Positions 46,464-55,841 of a stretch of 64,000 nt of DNA are shown piece by piece. Under the pieces are notes generated by a model that was not told the DNA's origin, searched no databases, and worked only from the letters and a program-made list of their open reading frames with translations. Both the position numbers and the translations under genes were made by a program. Location of the stretch: NCBI RefSeq assembly GCF_002007105.1, contig NZ_MVBC01000004.1, positions 186,001-250,000 of the forward strand, written 5' to 3'. Numbering within the stretch: position 1 is the stretch's first letter; each line of letters starts with the position of its first letter. The stretch comes from Hymenobacter sp. CRA2 (GTDB lineage Bacteria > Bacteroidota > Bacteroidia > Cytophagales > Hymenobacteraceae).

Positions 46464-47556
46464 AGCGAACAGGGTTCGTGGGGGTCTCGGCTAACAAGAC
46501 CGCAAAAGTACGCGCAAATTTCTCTATAAGCAATTCCTGGAACAGCTCGCCGGTATATTGTTCGCTTTCGTAGTGGCCCACGTCGCAGAGCAGTAGCCGG
46601 CCTTCGGGGGCGAAAAACTCGTGGTATTTGATGTCGCCGGTCACGTAGGCGTCGGCGCCGGCGGCCACGACTTTCCTGGTGAGGAAAGAGCCCGCGCCCC
46701 CGCACACGGCCACCCGCCGAATCACAGCATGGAACTCGGTGTGCTTGACCACGGGCACGCCGAGCCGCTCGCGCAGCCGGTGCAGAAACTCCTTGGCCGG
46801 CAGCGGTTCGGGCAGCTCGCCGATCATGCCGGAACCGACTTCCTGGTTGAGGTTTTCCAGCTTGATCAGCTCGTAGGCCACTTCTTCGTAGGGGTGGGCC
46901 TGCCGCAGGGCGGCCAAGGCCTTGTGCTGCAGATGCAACGGCAGCAGTACCTCCACGCGCTGCTCGGCCACGCTTTCGGGCCGGGTCGGGGTGCCAATGG
47001 TCGGATTGGTACCGGGGCCGGGCGTGAAGGTGCCGGTGCCGTCGAAGCGGAAGCTGCAGTCGTGGTAGTCGCCGACCTGGCCGGCCCCGGCGGCGTACAG
47101 GGCCTGTAGCACGGCTTCGGTGTGCTGGGGCGGCACGTAGGTGATAAGCTTTGCCAGCAGGCCGGGCTTGGGGTCGAGGATGCGTAATTGCTCCAGTCCC
47201 AGCTTTTCGGCCAAATGGCGGCTCACGCCGTGGCGCACGTTGTCGAGGTTGGTGTGGGCGGCGTACACGGCCACATCGAGGCGCAGGGCGCGCATAATGG
47301 TGCGCTCTACTTCGGTGGCACCGGTGAGGCGCTTCAGGGGCGCGAAAATGATCGGATGGTGCACTACGACTACGTTGCAGCCGCGGCGCACGGCCTCGTC
47401 GATAATAGCCGGGGTGCAGTCCAGCGCGATGAGCACGCCCTTGACGAGCATGTGCGGGTCGCCGCACTGCAGGCCGGCGTTGTCGTAGCTTTCCTGGTAG
47501 GGCAGGGGGGCCCAGGCCTCCAGAGCGCGGGTAAGGTCTTGGACGGTGACAGACAT
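46453..47556 (-). CDS. Nif3-like dinuclear metal centre protein
   Basis: 367 residues of the Nif3/YbgI (DUF34) family, toroidal hexamers with two metals per subunit. Metal-ligand blocks: VVVHHPIIFAPLKRL near 60-75, YAAHTNLDNVRHGVS near 100, and C-terminal GDIKYHEFF..LLCDVGHYESEQYT near 310-335. A central PII-like insertion (residues ~130-235) is present, the long-form variant common in Bacteroidota and Firmicutes. Exact substrate unknown. Forms an overlapping pair with the zinc-ribbon gene. Confidence 0.93.
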   Translation of the reverse strand: MSVTVQDLTRALEAWAPLPYQESYDNAGLQCGDPHMLVKGVLIALDCTPAIIDEAVRRGCNVVVVHHPIIFAPLKRLTGATEVERTIMRALRLDVAVYAAHTNLDNVRHGVSRHLAEKLGLEQLRILDPKPGLLAKLITYVPPQHTEAVLQALYAAGAGQVGDYHDCSFRFDGTGTFTPGPGTNPTIGTPTRPESVAEQRVEVLLPLHLQHKALAALRQAHPYEEVAYELIKLENLNQEVGSGMIGELPEPLPAKEFLHRLRERLGVPVVKHTEFHAVIRRVAVCGGAGSFLTRKVVAAGADAYVTGDIKYHEFFAPEGRLLLCDVGHYESEQYTGELFQELLIEKFARTFAVLLAETPTNPVRYDF

Positions 47557-47662
47557 AGTTGGGGGCGAAGTTCAGGTGTTTTTAGCCCACCGAGGACTCA
47601 GAAAAGGCAGAACTATGCGGTCCTGCGCGTAAACCTTCAGCGCCTTCGGCGAGCTAAATACG

Positions 47663-48352
47663 TCAGGTCCTGATTAATTCGCCAAGCTGGGCGGCATAGC
47701 GCGCCACAAAATCGGGCACCTCGCGGCGCTTGTATTGCATCAGAAAACGTGGGTGGTCCAGCACGATAAGCCGCTCGAACAGGCCCAGCTCCTTATTAAG
47801 GCGGGTGAAATATTCCCCGTTGCGCCGGCCCAGGCTCACGGCCACGTCGCGGCGCAGGCCTATGGCTACTTGCTGGCGTAGTGAGGTCTGTATATCGGGC
47901 CATAGGGCCGTGGTCAGTGCGGGCGCGTCGTAGTAATTGTAGTTACGGCCGTGGCGTAGCAGTACCAATGGGTATAGGGAACCAAGGTAGAAATGCTGGT
48001 AAAATGGCGTGGGGCCGCCCAGGGCTGCCACCAGCTGATAGATAAACTGGCTGGAGAGTTCGGCCCGCCGCGGCAGCGCATTAGGAATGCCACAGGGGCC
48101 GGCCAGGGCGGCGGGGTCGGTGAAAGCCACGCCGGTGGTGCCGGCGCCGAAGCGGCCGGGGTTGATGCCGAGCAGGGCGACGCGCGGCTGATTGTCAGTG
48201 TAATAGCGCCGGGCAAACTGCGGCAGCAGCTCGGCCGCCGGCATAGCCAACGAAGGGTTGAAAGCGTCGACTTCGCCGGGCAGGGGCGGCGGGGCAGGAA
48301 AGGCTTGCAGAAAGCTCAGCAGGCGGTCGGCGAAGGTAGAGGGCGGCGTCAT
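47663..48352 (-). CDS. SMUG2-like uracil-DNA glycosylase family protein
   Basis: 229 residues. The UDG-fold motif GINPGRFGAGTTGVAFTDP resembles SMUG2/DUF4918 proteins, with the second catalytic-loop region LDHPRFLMQYKR. FYQHFYLGSLYPLVLLRHG and NYNYYD are family-like. Such proteins remove uracil or damaged bases from DNA in the cytoplasm. Start at ATG 48352 (MTPPSTF); the open frame runs far into the divergent lpxK gene. Divergently arranged with lpxK across about 105 bp. Confidence 0.85.
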   Translation of the reverse strand: MTPPSTFADRLLSFLQAFPAPPPLPGEVDAFNPSLAMPAAELLPQFARRYYTDNQPRVALLGINPGRFGAGTTGVAFTDPAALAGPCGIPNALPRRAELSSQFIYQLVAALGGPTPFYQHFYLGSLYPLVLLRHGRNYNYYDAPALTTALWPDIQTSLRQQVAIGLRRDVAVSLGRRNGEYFTRLNKELGLFERLIVLDHPRFLMQYKRREVPDFVARYAAQLGELIRT

Positions 48353-48408
48353 TCGCAAAATCCATACGCAACGACGCACAAAGGGGCCGAGGCCGCTGGC
48401 AATTCCCG

Positions 48409-48416
48409 TATTTTTG
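48409..48416 (+). promoter_or_regulatory. -7 box of lpxK
   Basis: TATTTTTG matches TAnnTTTG, 41 bp before the lpxK ATG. No convincing -33 box. Confidence 0.45.
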
Positions 48417-48457
48417 CCGCCCGTCGCCGTTGTCGGCGCCGCTGTTGTCTTCCTGCC

Positions 48458-49525
48458 ATGCCCCGTTTGCTTACTTGGTTGCTGCTGCCCCTGAGCTGGC
48501 TCTATGCCGGTGTCATGGCCGTGCGCAACTGGCTGTACGACGCGGGCCACTGGCGCAGCACGGGTGCCACGGTTCCGCTCATTGGTGTGGGCAACCTGCG
48601 CGTGGGCGGTACCGGCAAAACGCCGCACGTGGCCTGGGTGGTGGAGCAACTGCAGGCCTTGGGTCAGCAGCCGGCCATTCTGAGCCGCGGTTACGGCCGC
48701 CAGACGCAGGGCTTCCGCCTGGCCACGACTGCCGACACGGCCGCCACCGTCGGCGATGAGCCCTGGCAGCACTTCCATCATTTCGGCGGGCAAGTGCCGG
48801 TGGTAGTGGATGAAGACCGGCGCCACGGCCTAGCGGAGCTGGCCGCGCAGCAGCTGGCCGTGACGGCGGTGGTGCTCGACGACGCTTACCAGCACCGCCG
48901 CGTGCGGCCTACGCTTAACATCCTGCTGACCGAGCAGGCCCGGCCGTTCTGGCTCGACCACGTGCTGCCCGCCGGGCGCCTGCGCGAGAGCCGTACCGGC
49001 GCCCGCCGCGCCGATGTGGTGATAGTGACCAAGTGCCCAGCCGACTGGCCCGCAGCGGAGCGCAACGCCGCCGCTGCCGACGTGCGGTGCTACGCCCGCC
49101 CCGGGGTGCCAGTACTGTTTTCGACTTACGTCTACGGCGAGCTGCAGGCCGTCGGAGCCGAGGCTGCGCACCTGCCGCGGCGGCCCCAGCAGCCCGTGGT
49201 GGTGCTTACCGGCATTGCCCAGCCCGAGCCGCTGCTGACGGAACTGCGCGGCCGTGGGTACGTGGTAGTGGCCCACCACCGCTTTCCCGACCACCACGCC
49301 TTCACGCCCGCGGAGTTACGGGAGGTGGGGGCCAGCTTGCCGGCCGGTGGCGTAGTTGTCACCACCGAAAAAGACGCTGCCCGGCTCCGCGAGCCGGCGC
49401 TGCACACCATTGCGGCCGATTTGCCGTTGTTCTACGTTCCCATTCGGGTCGCTTTCCTGGCCGACGGCGCCGCGCGCCTCCAGGCCTTGCTCACGCCCTT
49501 GCTTACGCCCCGTGCCGTTGCCTGA
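48458..49525 (+). CDS. lpxK: Tetraacyldisaccharide 4'-kinase
   Basis: 355 residues. LpxK phosphorylates the 4' position of the lipid A disaccharide precursor at the inner membrane. N-terminal membrane-associated helix (LLTWLLLPLSWLYAGVMAVRN), P-loop VGNLRVGGTGKTPHV near 44-58, ILSRGYGRQTQGF, and DDAYQHRRV, which contains the catalytic Asp-His region. Near the C-terminus: HHRFPDHHAFTPAEL and TTEKDAARL. The 3' end overlaps the porin gene start by about 14 bp. Confidence 0.95.
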   Translation: MPRLLTWLLLPLSWLYAGVMAVRNWLYDAGHWRSTGATVPLIGVGNLRVGGTGKTPHVAWVVEQLQALGQQPAILSRGYGRQTQGFRLATTADTAATVGDEPWQHFHHFGGQVPVVVDEDRRHGLAELAAQQLAVTAVVLDDAYQHRRVRPTLNILLTEQARPFWLDHVLPAGRLRESRTGARRADVVIVTKCPADWPAAERNAAAADVRCYARPGVPVLFSTYVYGELQAVGAEAAHLPRRPQQPVVVLTGIAQPEPLLTELRGRGYVVVAHHRFPDHHAFTPAELREVGASLPAGGVVVTTEKDAARLREPALHTIAADLPLFYVPIRVAFLADGAARLQALLTPLLTPRAVA

Positions 49526-51491
49526 CGTTTTTGCTATCTGCGCTTATCCGCGGCGTCGCCGCTTTGTGCCACTGCTGTGGCTGCTGTTGCTGTTGCCTGG
49601 CTTGAGTCGGGCCCAAGTTATCGACGACTCCACGAAAGTCATTTACGGCCCCAAGACCACCCTCGTGGTGCGCGAGGTGAACGTGTTGCGCAACGTGCCC
49701 GAAGGCACTGTGCTCGATACCTCCCTGACCGGAATTCATAACAGCCGCAACTGGTACTACGACAGCACCTTTCAGCAGGACCTGGGCAACGTAGGGCTGG
49801 CCTCGCGCCGTTTGCTGTGGGACACCAATACCCAGCTCGGTGCCCGCTTGGGGCGCAACGCCTTCGATAAGTACTTCCGCGACCCGGCCACCATTCCGTA
49901 CTACGACACCCGCTCGCCCTATACCTTCTTCCGCTTCGTGCAGGGCTCACAGGGCGAGCAGATATTTGAGGGTTCCTACAGCCGCAGCATCAAAAAGGCG
50001 GTGAACGTGGGCATTGCCTACGAGCGGTTCGGGGCCAACAAGCAACTCGGCTCGCCGGGCAATTCGCGCGCCTCCCAGGTGGCGCACTCCGGGGTGCTAA
50101 TTTTTGCCCGCTACCAGACCAAGGACGACCGTTACCACGTGCTGGCCAACTACTACGTGGGCCGGCACCGCGCCATCGAGCAGGGCGGCATCCGGCCCAG
50201 CGCCACCGACGGGGATACGTTGAGCAACCTTTTTGACTACCGCGCGGAAACCGTGTGGCTGACGCAGGCGCAGAACGTGGACAACCGCGACCGGTTTCAC
50301 TTGGCCCACACCTACAACCTGGTCGGTAAAGGGCTGACTGCTTTTCACGTGCTGGACTGGCAGCGGCAGTACAACCGCTACACCGACGACGCGCTGTCGA
50401 TAAGCAACCTGGCGCCCGTGTTTTACCCGCGGTTCCGGTTGGATTCCACCAAAACCGATGACCGCGCCAACTACCGCCAGATCGAGAATACCTTTGGCCT
50501 GCTCGGGCGCAGCAGCTGGGCCGAATACCGCGTGTACGGCCGCTACCGCAATGCCCGCCTGACCACCAATAGCTTCTTTACGCGGGCGCTGCCGGGGCGG
50601 GTGGCACAGGCCGATACGGCTATCAACCAGCTATTCGCGGGCGGCAACTTGGCTTTCCGCTGGCGCAAGATTTTTGGTGTGGAGCTGGCCGGCGAATACA
50701 AGTTCTTCAATGAGTTCTGGCTGCGCGGGCAGTTGCGCCTCGGACCGCTCACCGGGCAGGTGTTGCACTCCACCTACGCGCCCACGCTCACGCAGCAGCG
50801 CTTCTACGGCAACCACTACTACTGGAACCGCGACCTGCGCAATACCACCGTCGACCACGTGACGGTGGGTCTGGACCAGCGCTTCGGCGACGCGCAGGCC
50901 CGCCTGCAACAGCGCATTCAACTGTCGGCCAGCGGGGTAAACATTTATCAGCTGGTGTACTACGGGCAGGACGGAGCCAACTCACGGGACTTCCGGCCCC
51001 TGCAGCTTTCCGACAGCAAGCGCTTGTTCATTGGCTTTGTGCGCCACCAGCTGCGCTACGGCGTGCTGCGCCTGGATAACCAGTTGACCTACACGCAAGG
51101 CGGCGACGGGGAAGGCCTGCGCATTCCCAAGCTCGTGGCCAACTCGCGCATCTATTTCGAAGGGCACCTGCTAAAGAAGGTGCTCTACAGCCAGGTCGGG
51201 GTCGAAACCTATGTGCAGTCGCGCTACACGCCCTACGACTACTCGCCCAGCACCCAGCAGTTTTTCGTGCAGGACCAATTCACCTCCCGCACCTATCCCA
51301 TCGTGGACGTGTTTTTCACGGCCGACATCAAAACTGTGTCGGTGTTCCTGAAAATGGCCTACGTCAATCAAGGCTTGTACCGGCACGACAGCGGGTTCTT
51401 CCCCGAGACGGACGGGTACTTTCCTACGCCGTTTTACACCGGTATTCCGCGCAGCTTCCAGCTGGGCCTGAAGTGGAATTTCTTTGATTAA
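49512..51491 (+). CDS. Putative outer-membrane porin (Porin_10 type)
   Basis: 659 residues. Signal peptide RRRRFVPLLWLLLLLPGLSRAQ, then many short amphipathic strands with alternating aromatics, ending in SFQLGLKWNFFD, a typical barrel C-terminus. It matches the pattern of Bacteroidota 'putative porin' proteins (PF14121). There is no ATG upstream of the signal peptide: GTG at 49512 (used) or TTG at 49518 begins it, overlapping the lpxK stop. Translational coupling to lpxK would link lipid A and an outer-membrane channel. Substrate unknown. Confidence 0.85.
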   Translation: MPLPDVFAICAYPRRRRFVPLLWLLLLLPGLSRAQVIDDSTKVIYGPKTTLVVREVNVLRNVPEGTVLDTSLTGIHNSRNWYYDSTFQQDLGNVGLASRRLLWDTNTQLGARLGRNAFDKYFRDPATIPYYDTRSPYTFFRFVQGSQGEQIFEGSYSRSIKKAVNVGIAYERFGANKQLGSPGNSRASQVAHSGVLIFARYQTKDDRYHVLANYYVGRHRAIEQGGIRPSATDGDTLSNLFDYRAETVWLTQAQNVDNRDRFHLAHTYNLVGKGLTAFHVLDWQRQYNRYTDDALSISNLAPVFYPRFRLDSTKTDDRANYRQIENTFGLLGRSSWAEYRVYGRYRNARLTTNSFFTRALPGRVAQADTAINQLFAGGNLAFRWRKIFGVELAGEYKFFNEFWLRGQLRLGPLTGQVLHSTYAPTLTQQRFYGNHYYWNRDLRNTTVDHVTVGLDQRFGDAQARLQQRIQLSASGVNIYQLVYYGQDGANSRDFRPLQLSDSKRLFIGFVRHQLRYGVLRLDNQLTYTQGGDGEGLRIPKLVANSRIYFEGHLLKKVLYSQVGVETYVQSRYTPYDYSPSTQQFFVQDQFTSRTYPIVDVFFTADIKTVSVFLKMAYVNQGLYRHDSGFFPETDGYFPTPFYTGIPRSFQLGLKWNFFD

Positions 51492-51609
51492 ATGGTTGAA
51501 TAGCTAAGAGGTTAAACAGTTGGTGGTTGTGTTTGGTCAGTAAAAGCAGCGCTTAAGGCCAACGCCCATCCACGAACTGACCACTCAGCCATTCGACAAG
51601 CAACAAAAC

Positions 51610-52251
51610 ATGACCGATCCGAACCATTCGCTGCCCTCGGCCGAAGTGGCCCAGCAACGCGAAAAAACCATCCTCAAGCTCAAGCTGAACACCGACCCCC
51701 GGTGGGTGGACATTGCCAGCAAAAACATCGGCGACATCCTCGTCGACCACGCTTACTGCGAGCAAAAAGCGGCCTCCACGGGCATTTCCCTGATTGTGAG
51801 CTACCCCGAAAAAACGCGCTTGGTGGACGAGCTTACCGAGCTGGTGGCCGAGGAGTGGAGCCACTTCGAGCGGGTGCTGCAGGAGCTGCGCAAGCGCGGC
51901 CTGCCGCTGGGCCGCCCGCGCCGCGACGAGTACGTGGTGGAACTGCTCAAGCACGTGCGCCGCGGCGGGGCCCGGGAGCGGCAGCTTATGGATCAGTTAC
52001 TGGTGTCGGCCCTGATTGAGGCGCGCAGCTGCGAGCGGTTCAAGCTGCTCTGGAAGCATATCCCCGACGCCGAGCTGAGCAAGTTCTACTACGAGCTGAT
52101 GGTGTCCGAAGCCGGTCATTTCGTGGCCTACGTGGATTTGGCCAAAGAATACTGCGACCCGCAGGAAGTGGACGCCCGCCTGCAGGAGCTGCTCAAAATC
52201 GAAGGCGACATTGTGACGAACCTGCCGGTACGGGATGACCGGATGCACTAA
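51610..52251 (+). CDS. miaE: tRNA-(ms2io6A)-hydroxylase
   Basis: 213 residues. The diiron enzyme hydroxylates the isopentenyl group of ms2i6A37 to ms2io6A using O2. The ferritin-like ligands are visible: HAYCEQKAA, EEWSHFERV (ExxH), IEARSCERF and SEAGHFVAY (ExxH). Length is normal for the family. With miaB in the same window, the ms2io6A branch after i6A is present. The stop overlaps the next gene by 17 bp. Confidence 0.94.
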   Translation: MTDPNHSLPSAEVAQQREKTILKLKLNTDPRWVDIASKNIGDILVDHAYCEQKAASTGISLIVSYPEKTRLVDELTELVAEEWSHFERVLQELRKRGLPLGRPRRDEYVVELLKHVRRGGARERQLMDQLLVSALIEARSCERFKLLWKHIPDAELSKFYYELMVSEAGHFVAYVDLAKEYCDPQEVDARLQELLKIEGDIVTNLPVRDDRMH

Positions 52252-53314
52252 GCCCATTGCCCAGCGGCCGCTGCCCGCCCGTTGGGGCTGGCTGCTGGTG
52301 CTGCTGGCAGTGGCGCAATACCAAGCACAGGCGCAGGATGCCACACCCGCGCCGCCGGCCGTGCCCGATTCGGTAAATAACCAACTCACCGCCCGGCACG
52401 TGCGAGTACCCGGCTCCACTTTCTACGTGCGCCCGGCCGCTGGCTATGGCCCCGAAGAATCCCTGAACGGGCTGGCCAAGCCCGGCGGAGCGTTGCTGGA
52501 AGTGATGCGTGTGCCCGGGGCTAACTTCCTGAAAGTGCGCCAACTCATTGTGCAGCAGTACCTGGCTGAGCGCGGCGCCCGCGTGCACACCCAGCGCGAG
52601 CTGACGTTCAACGGTTACCCGGCGGTGTTCGGGGCGGGCGAAAGCCTTGAGCCGGGCCAGAACCTGATGGTATTGGCGTTCGGCGACACGGCGACCATCG
52701 CGCTGGTGTTCGGGTTGTACCCCGACCAAGACGCGGCGGCCGAAACCGAGCTGCGCGAGATGCTGCTCGGCGGCTGGTACGACCCCCGGGGGCAGGTGCC
52801 GCCCCTGGAGCTGGCCCCGTTCGTCATCAGCCTGGCTGGCACGCCTTACCGCCTCCAGCAGGTGCAGCCCGATGAAAAGCGGTACGTATTCGGGGCCAGC
52901 CCGGCAGCTGCGGCTGATTCGTTTGCCACGCGCTTCACGGTGCAGGTGCTGTCGCCCACAGCCCCGGCGCAGGCCCGGCAGCACCTGCAGGCGCTGGCGC
53001 AAGCCGCCACCACACCCGGCGCGACCTTGCAGAGCCAGGAGCGGCAGCTGCCCGCAACGGGCGGCTGGAACTACGAAGTGCGCGGCACTAGCACGTGGCG
53101 CGGGCGGCGGTATAGCTTCTACCAAGCCATTAAAACCGATGAGGAAGCTACGCTGATCCTCCACGGCGTGGCGTTTCAGGCACCCCTGGCAACACCGGCA
53201 CCCCGCACCGGCACCACCAGCAAAGGCAAACCCGTGGCTAAGCCGCCGGTGGCCCCGCCCGACCCCGTTGCCGGCTTCGAGCGCGTGGCCGCTACGCTAC
53301 GAATGAAGCGCTAA
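52235..53314 (+). CDS. Exported protein of unknown function
   Basis: 359 residues, with a signal peptide after a short basic start (RWGWLLVLLAVAQYQAQAQD). The rest is beta-rich with periodic helices: HVRVPGSTFYVRPAAGYGPE, then GLAKPGGALLEVMRVPGANF, and twice FVISLAGTPYRLQQVQP-type strands, with a Pro/Lys-rich linker (TSKGKPVAKPPVAPPDP) before a short C-terminal helix. It resembles two copies of a PsbP/DUF1795-like fold, but this is weak. No family recognised. Start ATG 52235 overlaps miaE. Confidence 0.7.
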   Translation: MTGCTKPIAQRPLPARWGWLLVLLAVAQYQAQAQDATPAPPAVPDSVNNQLTARHVRVPGSTFYVRPAAGYGPEESLNGLAKPGGALLEVMRVPGANFLKVRQLIVQQYLAERGARVHTQRELTFNGYPAVFGAGESLEPGQNLMVLAFGDTATIALVFGLYPDQDAAAETELREMLLGGWYDPRGQVPPLELAPFVISLAGTPYRLQQVQPDEKRYVFGASPAAAADSFATRFTVQVLSPTAPAQARQHLQALAQAATTPGATLQSQERQLPATGGWNYEVRGTSTWRGRRYSFYQAIKTDEEATLILHGVAFQAPLATPAPRTGTTSKGKPVAKPPVAPPDPVAGFERVAATLRMKR

Positions 53315-53419
53315 GCTCGGCTGTCAAGGCGGTAAAAGCGTGCTATTAAGCCGAGTAGTGCTTCAATACTGCCGGGCTATTGGTATATTACGCCTGTTTA
53401 ATGGTAGCCCAGGTATAGC

Positions 53420-53881
53420 ATGAAAAAGGTTTTTACTATTGCTTTCTTACTCGGTTCCGGCGCGGCGTTTGGGCAAACGGCCACCAGTGAGCCTTCCCTG
53501 AATTTTTGCGGCGTCGACATAGCGGTGCCGACGGGCTGCGCGCCCGACTCGAAGTACGAGCTGCACTGCGACCAGTTCCAGCTCATGTGGCTCTACCTGA
53601 ACCCGGGGCAGCTCAACCCGGTAGTGGAGGACATGGTGCGGGCCGAGAAGAAAAAGCACAAGCCGGCCGAGCAGCAGGCCTTCGAGGGGTTTATTCTCGA
53701 CGCGCCGGCCAAGGGCTACCGCCTGAGCTACCCGACCAGCATGGGCATGGGCTACCAGCTGATTTTTTACGGCGTAGCCAAGGGGCAGCCCGTGGTGCTG
53801 CAGCTGACTATGGACCGCGACGCGGAAAAAACGGCGGATTTGCCCGAAACGGCTCGTAAGCTCGTGCGCCTGCCGCATTAA
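53420..53881 (+). CDS. Exported protein of unknown function
   Basis: 153 residues: signal peptide MKKVFTIAFLLGSGAAFGQ and a mature part with three Cys (LNFCGVDIAVPTGC and LHCDQFQ), then helix VEDMVRAEKKKHKPAEQQAF and strands RLSYPTSMGMGYQLIFYGVA. No family recognised. It lies 105 bp after the preceding secreted gene on the same strand and ends 10 bp from the convergent GH2 gene. Probably periplasmic. Confidence 0.7.
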   Translation: MKKVFTIAFLLGSGAAFGQTATSEPSLNFCGVDIAVPTGCAPDSKYELHCDQFQLMWLYLNPGQLNPVVEDMVRAEKKKHKPAEQQAFEGFILDAPAKGYRLSYPTSMGMGYQLIFYGVAKGQPVVLQLTMDRDAEKTADLPETARKLVRLPH

Positions 53882-53890
53882 GCCGCCCGG

Positions 53891-55732
53891 CTAGCCGGGC
53901 GGCTGCTGGCGCGAGTTCAGCAGGCCCGCAGGCACCGACAGCTCACCCGTTTGCGGGTCGATCAGGCCATTGCGTTCGTCCTCGATGTTGGTGGCCTGCG
54001 TGTACACGTCGCCGGCAATGGGGCGCTTGCGCATCTCCTGCTTAAAGGCCCGGATCCGTTCGGTGCGGGCCTCCGCGTCCAGCGGGCCGCCGTAGTCGGG
54101 GAAGCCGAAGCCGCCCCACTCGCTGACAATCAGCGGGACCTGGCCGCGGTAGAAGAACGGGTCGCCGACCACGAGCGGAAACGCGGCCACGCCTTCTACT
54201 TGCCCTTGGGTGAGGCGGTCGAGCACTTCGCGCCAGCGCTCCAGCTCGGGCGTGTAGAGGTGAGCCGTGAGCAGGTCAGACTTCAGACGCCCTTCCCACG
54301 ATACGTGCTGCCACCCGTCATTATCGACCACCAGAAACTGCGGGTGCTCGATGTGCATGTAGTGGTAGGTATCGATGATGTAGCGGCGCGTGGCGGCGTT
54401 GGTAGCAATGTCCTGCGCGCCCCAGTCCTCGTTGTAGAGGCTCCAGATAACGATGGAGGGGTGGGTTTCCATCAGCGCCAGCATGCGGGCCAGCTCGGCG
54501 CGGTGGTTCTGGCGGCTGCGCGGCGTGGAGGAGTGCGGGCTGGGCACTTCCACCCACAGGAGCAGGCCCAGCTCGTCGGCCAGCTGGTAAATGCGCGGGT
54601 CGACGCCGGCAATGTGCACACGCACCAGGTTGCAGCCCAGCGCCTTCATGGCGTGGAAGTGACGCTGAATTTCCTCGAACGTGGCCGTGCCGGGCTGGTA
54701 CAGAATGCCGTCGAGGTACACGGCCTCGTTGTTGAGGTACACGTGCCGGCCGTGCGCTTCGATTTTGCGCAGCCCAAACCGCGCCTCGATCTGCGCCGCG
54801 TACCCATCCTGGTCGATGAGCTGGGCCACGAGCCGGTACAGCTGCGGGTGCTCCGGCGACCAAAGCTCGGCCCCGGGCACCTCCAGCACCACGCGCTGCT
54901 GCTTCTGGCCGGCTTCCAGGCGCAATGGGAAATCGGAGGTAGCCAGCGGCTCGTTGCACCCGTTTTGGCGTTTGCACACCTGCAGGCGCAGCGTGTACTG
55001 GCCCGGGTCGTGGATGCGGGTGGTCAGGTTGAAGCGTACGAGGCGGTCTTCCACCAGGCTGGCCACGCCCACGCGCGAGCGGAGCCGGTTGCGCTCTACC
55101 AGTTCCAGCCACACCGAGCGCACGGCGCCGGTGTAGGTTTGGTACCAGATGCCGCCGCGCTTGTACACGTGCGACTCCTGCTTGCCGCGCGGCGTTTCGG
55201 CATCCATCGTGTCGGCCACGCGCACGGTGAGGCGGTTCACCGGGCGCAGCATGTCCTCGTTCAGCTCGAAGGAAAAGGAGGTGTATTCGCCGTAGTGCAC
55301 GTCTTCACCCTCCACGGTGCGCAGCTGCCGCCCATTAAGCCAGACCCGCGTTTCGTAGCCGCAGGCCCCGAACGTGAGCTGGTACATGGAGCGGCCGGCC
55401 GGCTCATCCTGGACGGGCAGAGTAAATTCCCGCTCGTACCAGGCCACCACTTGGTCTTGCCAGCGGGCCGGGTCGGTCTGGCCGCGGGCTTCGGCTAAGT
55501 GCATTTCCACCGAGCCCGGCCACTTGGCCACGTGCTCGTAGTCGCGCCCAAGGTACCAGCACTCGCGCAGGCCCACGTCGTTGGTGTCCAGCGAAAACCG
55601 CCACTCGCCGTCGAGCAGCATGGCATTGTTGAGGCGCAGCACCGCCCGCGGCAGCGGGTTGGGGGTTTCTTCAATGGGTTGTTTTTCCTCTTCGCTGATC
55701 GAGAGGCCGTAGTTGACGTGCTCAGTATCCAT
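53891..55732 (-). CDS. Glycoside hydrolase family 2 protein
   Basis: 613 residues, cytoplasmic (no signal peptide). Sugar-binding domain (residues ~30-190), immunoglobulin-like domain (~195-300), TIM barrel (~310-590). The catalytic acid/base is Glu435 in WSLYNEDWG and the nucleophile Glu538 in VSEWGGFGFP. KALGCNLVRVHIAGVDPRIY and LLLWVEVPSPH are typical of GH2. Members include beta-galactosidases and beta-glucuronidases. The neighbouring GH53 suggests galactan use, with this enzyme trimming galacto-oligosaccharides. That is inference. Confidence 0.92.
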   Translation of the reverse strand: MDTEHVNYGLSISEEEKQPIEETPNPLPRAVLRLNNAMLLDGEWRFSLDTNDVGLRECWYLGRDYEHVAKWPGSVEMHLAEARGQTDPARWQDQVVAWYEREFTLPVQDEPAGRSMYQLTFGACGYETRVWLNGRQLRTVEGEDVHYGEYTSFSFELNEDMLRPVNRLTVRVADTMDAETPRGKQESHVYKRGGIWYQTYTGAVRSVWLELVERNRLRSRVGVASLVEDRLVRFNLTTRIHDPGQYTLRLQVCKRQNGCNEPLATSDFPLRLEAGQKQQRVVLEVPGAELWSPEHPQLYRLVAQLIDQDGYAAQIEARFGLRKIEAHGRHVYLNNEAVYLDGILYQPGTATFEEIQRHFHAMKALGCNLVRVHIAGVDPRIYQLADELGLLLWVEVPSPHSSTPRSRQNHRAELARMLALMETHPSIVIWSLYNEDWGAQDIATNAATRRYIIDTYHYMHIEHPQFLVVDNDGWQHVSWEGRLKSDLLTAHLYTPELERWREVLDRLTQGQVEGVAAFPLVVGDPFFYRGQVPLIVSEWGGFGFPDYGGPLDAEARTERIRAFKQEMRKRPIAGDVYTQATNIEDERNGLIDPQTGELSVPAGLLNSRQQPPG

Positions 55733-55784
55733 AGGGCGGAGTAGGTGCAGCCCTTACAAACGGATTACAGTCGAGAACGGATAC

Positions 55785-55814
55785 TAAAAACGGCGCCCGT
55801 TACGGGGCGCCGTT
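55785..55814 (-). terminator. Terminator of the GH53 gene
   Basis: AACGGCGCC (55789-55797) pairs with GGCGCCGTT (55806-55814); on the minus strand TTTTTAG follows. 28 bp past the GH53 stop. Confidence 0.75.
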
Positions 55815-55841
55815 CTATAAATAGCTGTTGCGGAGAGCTTA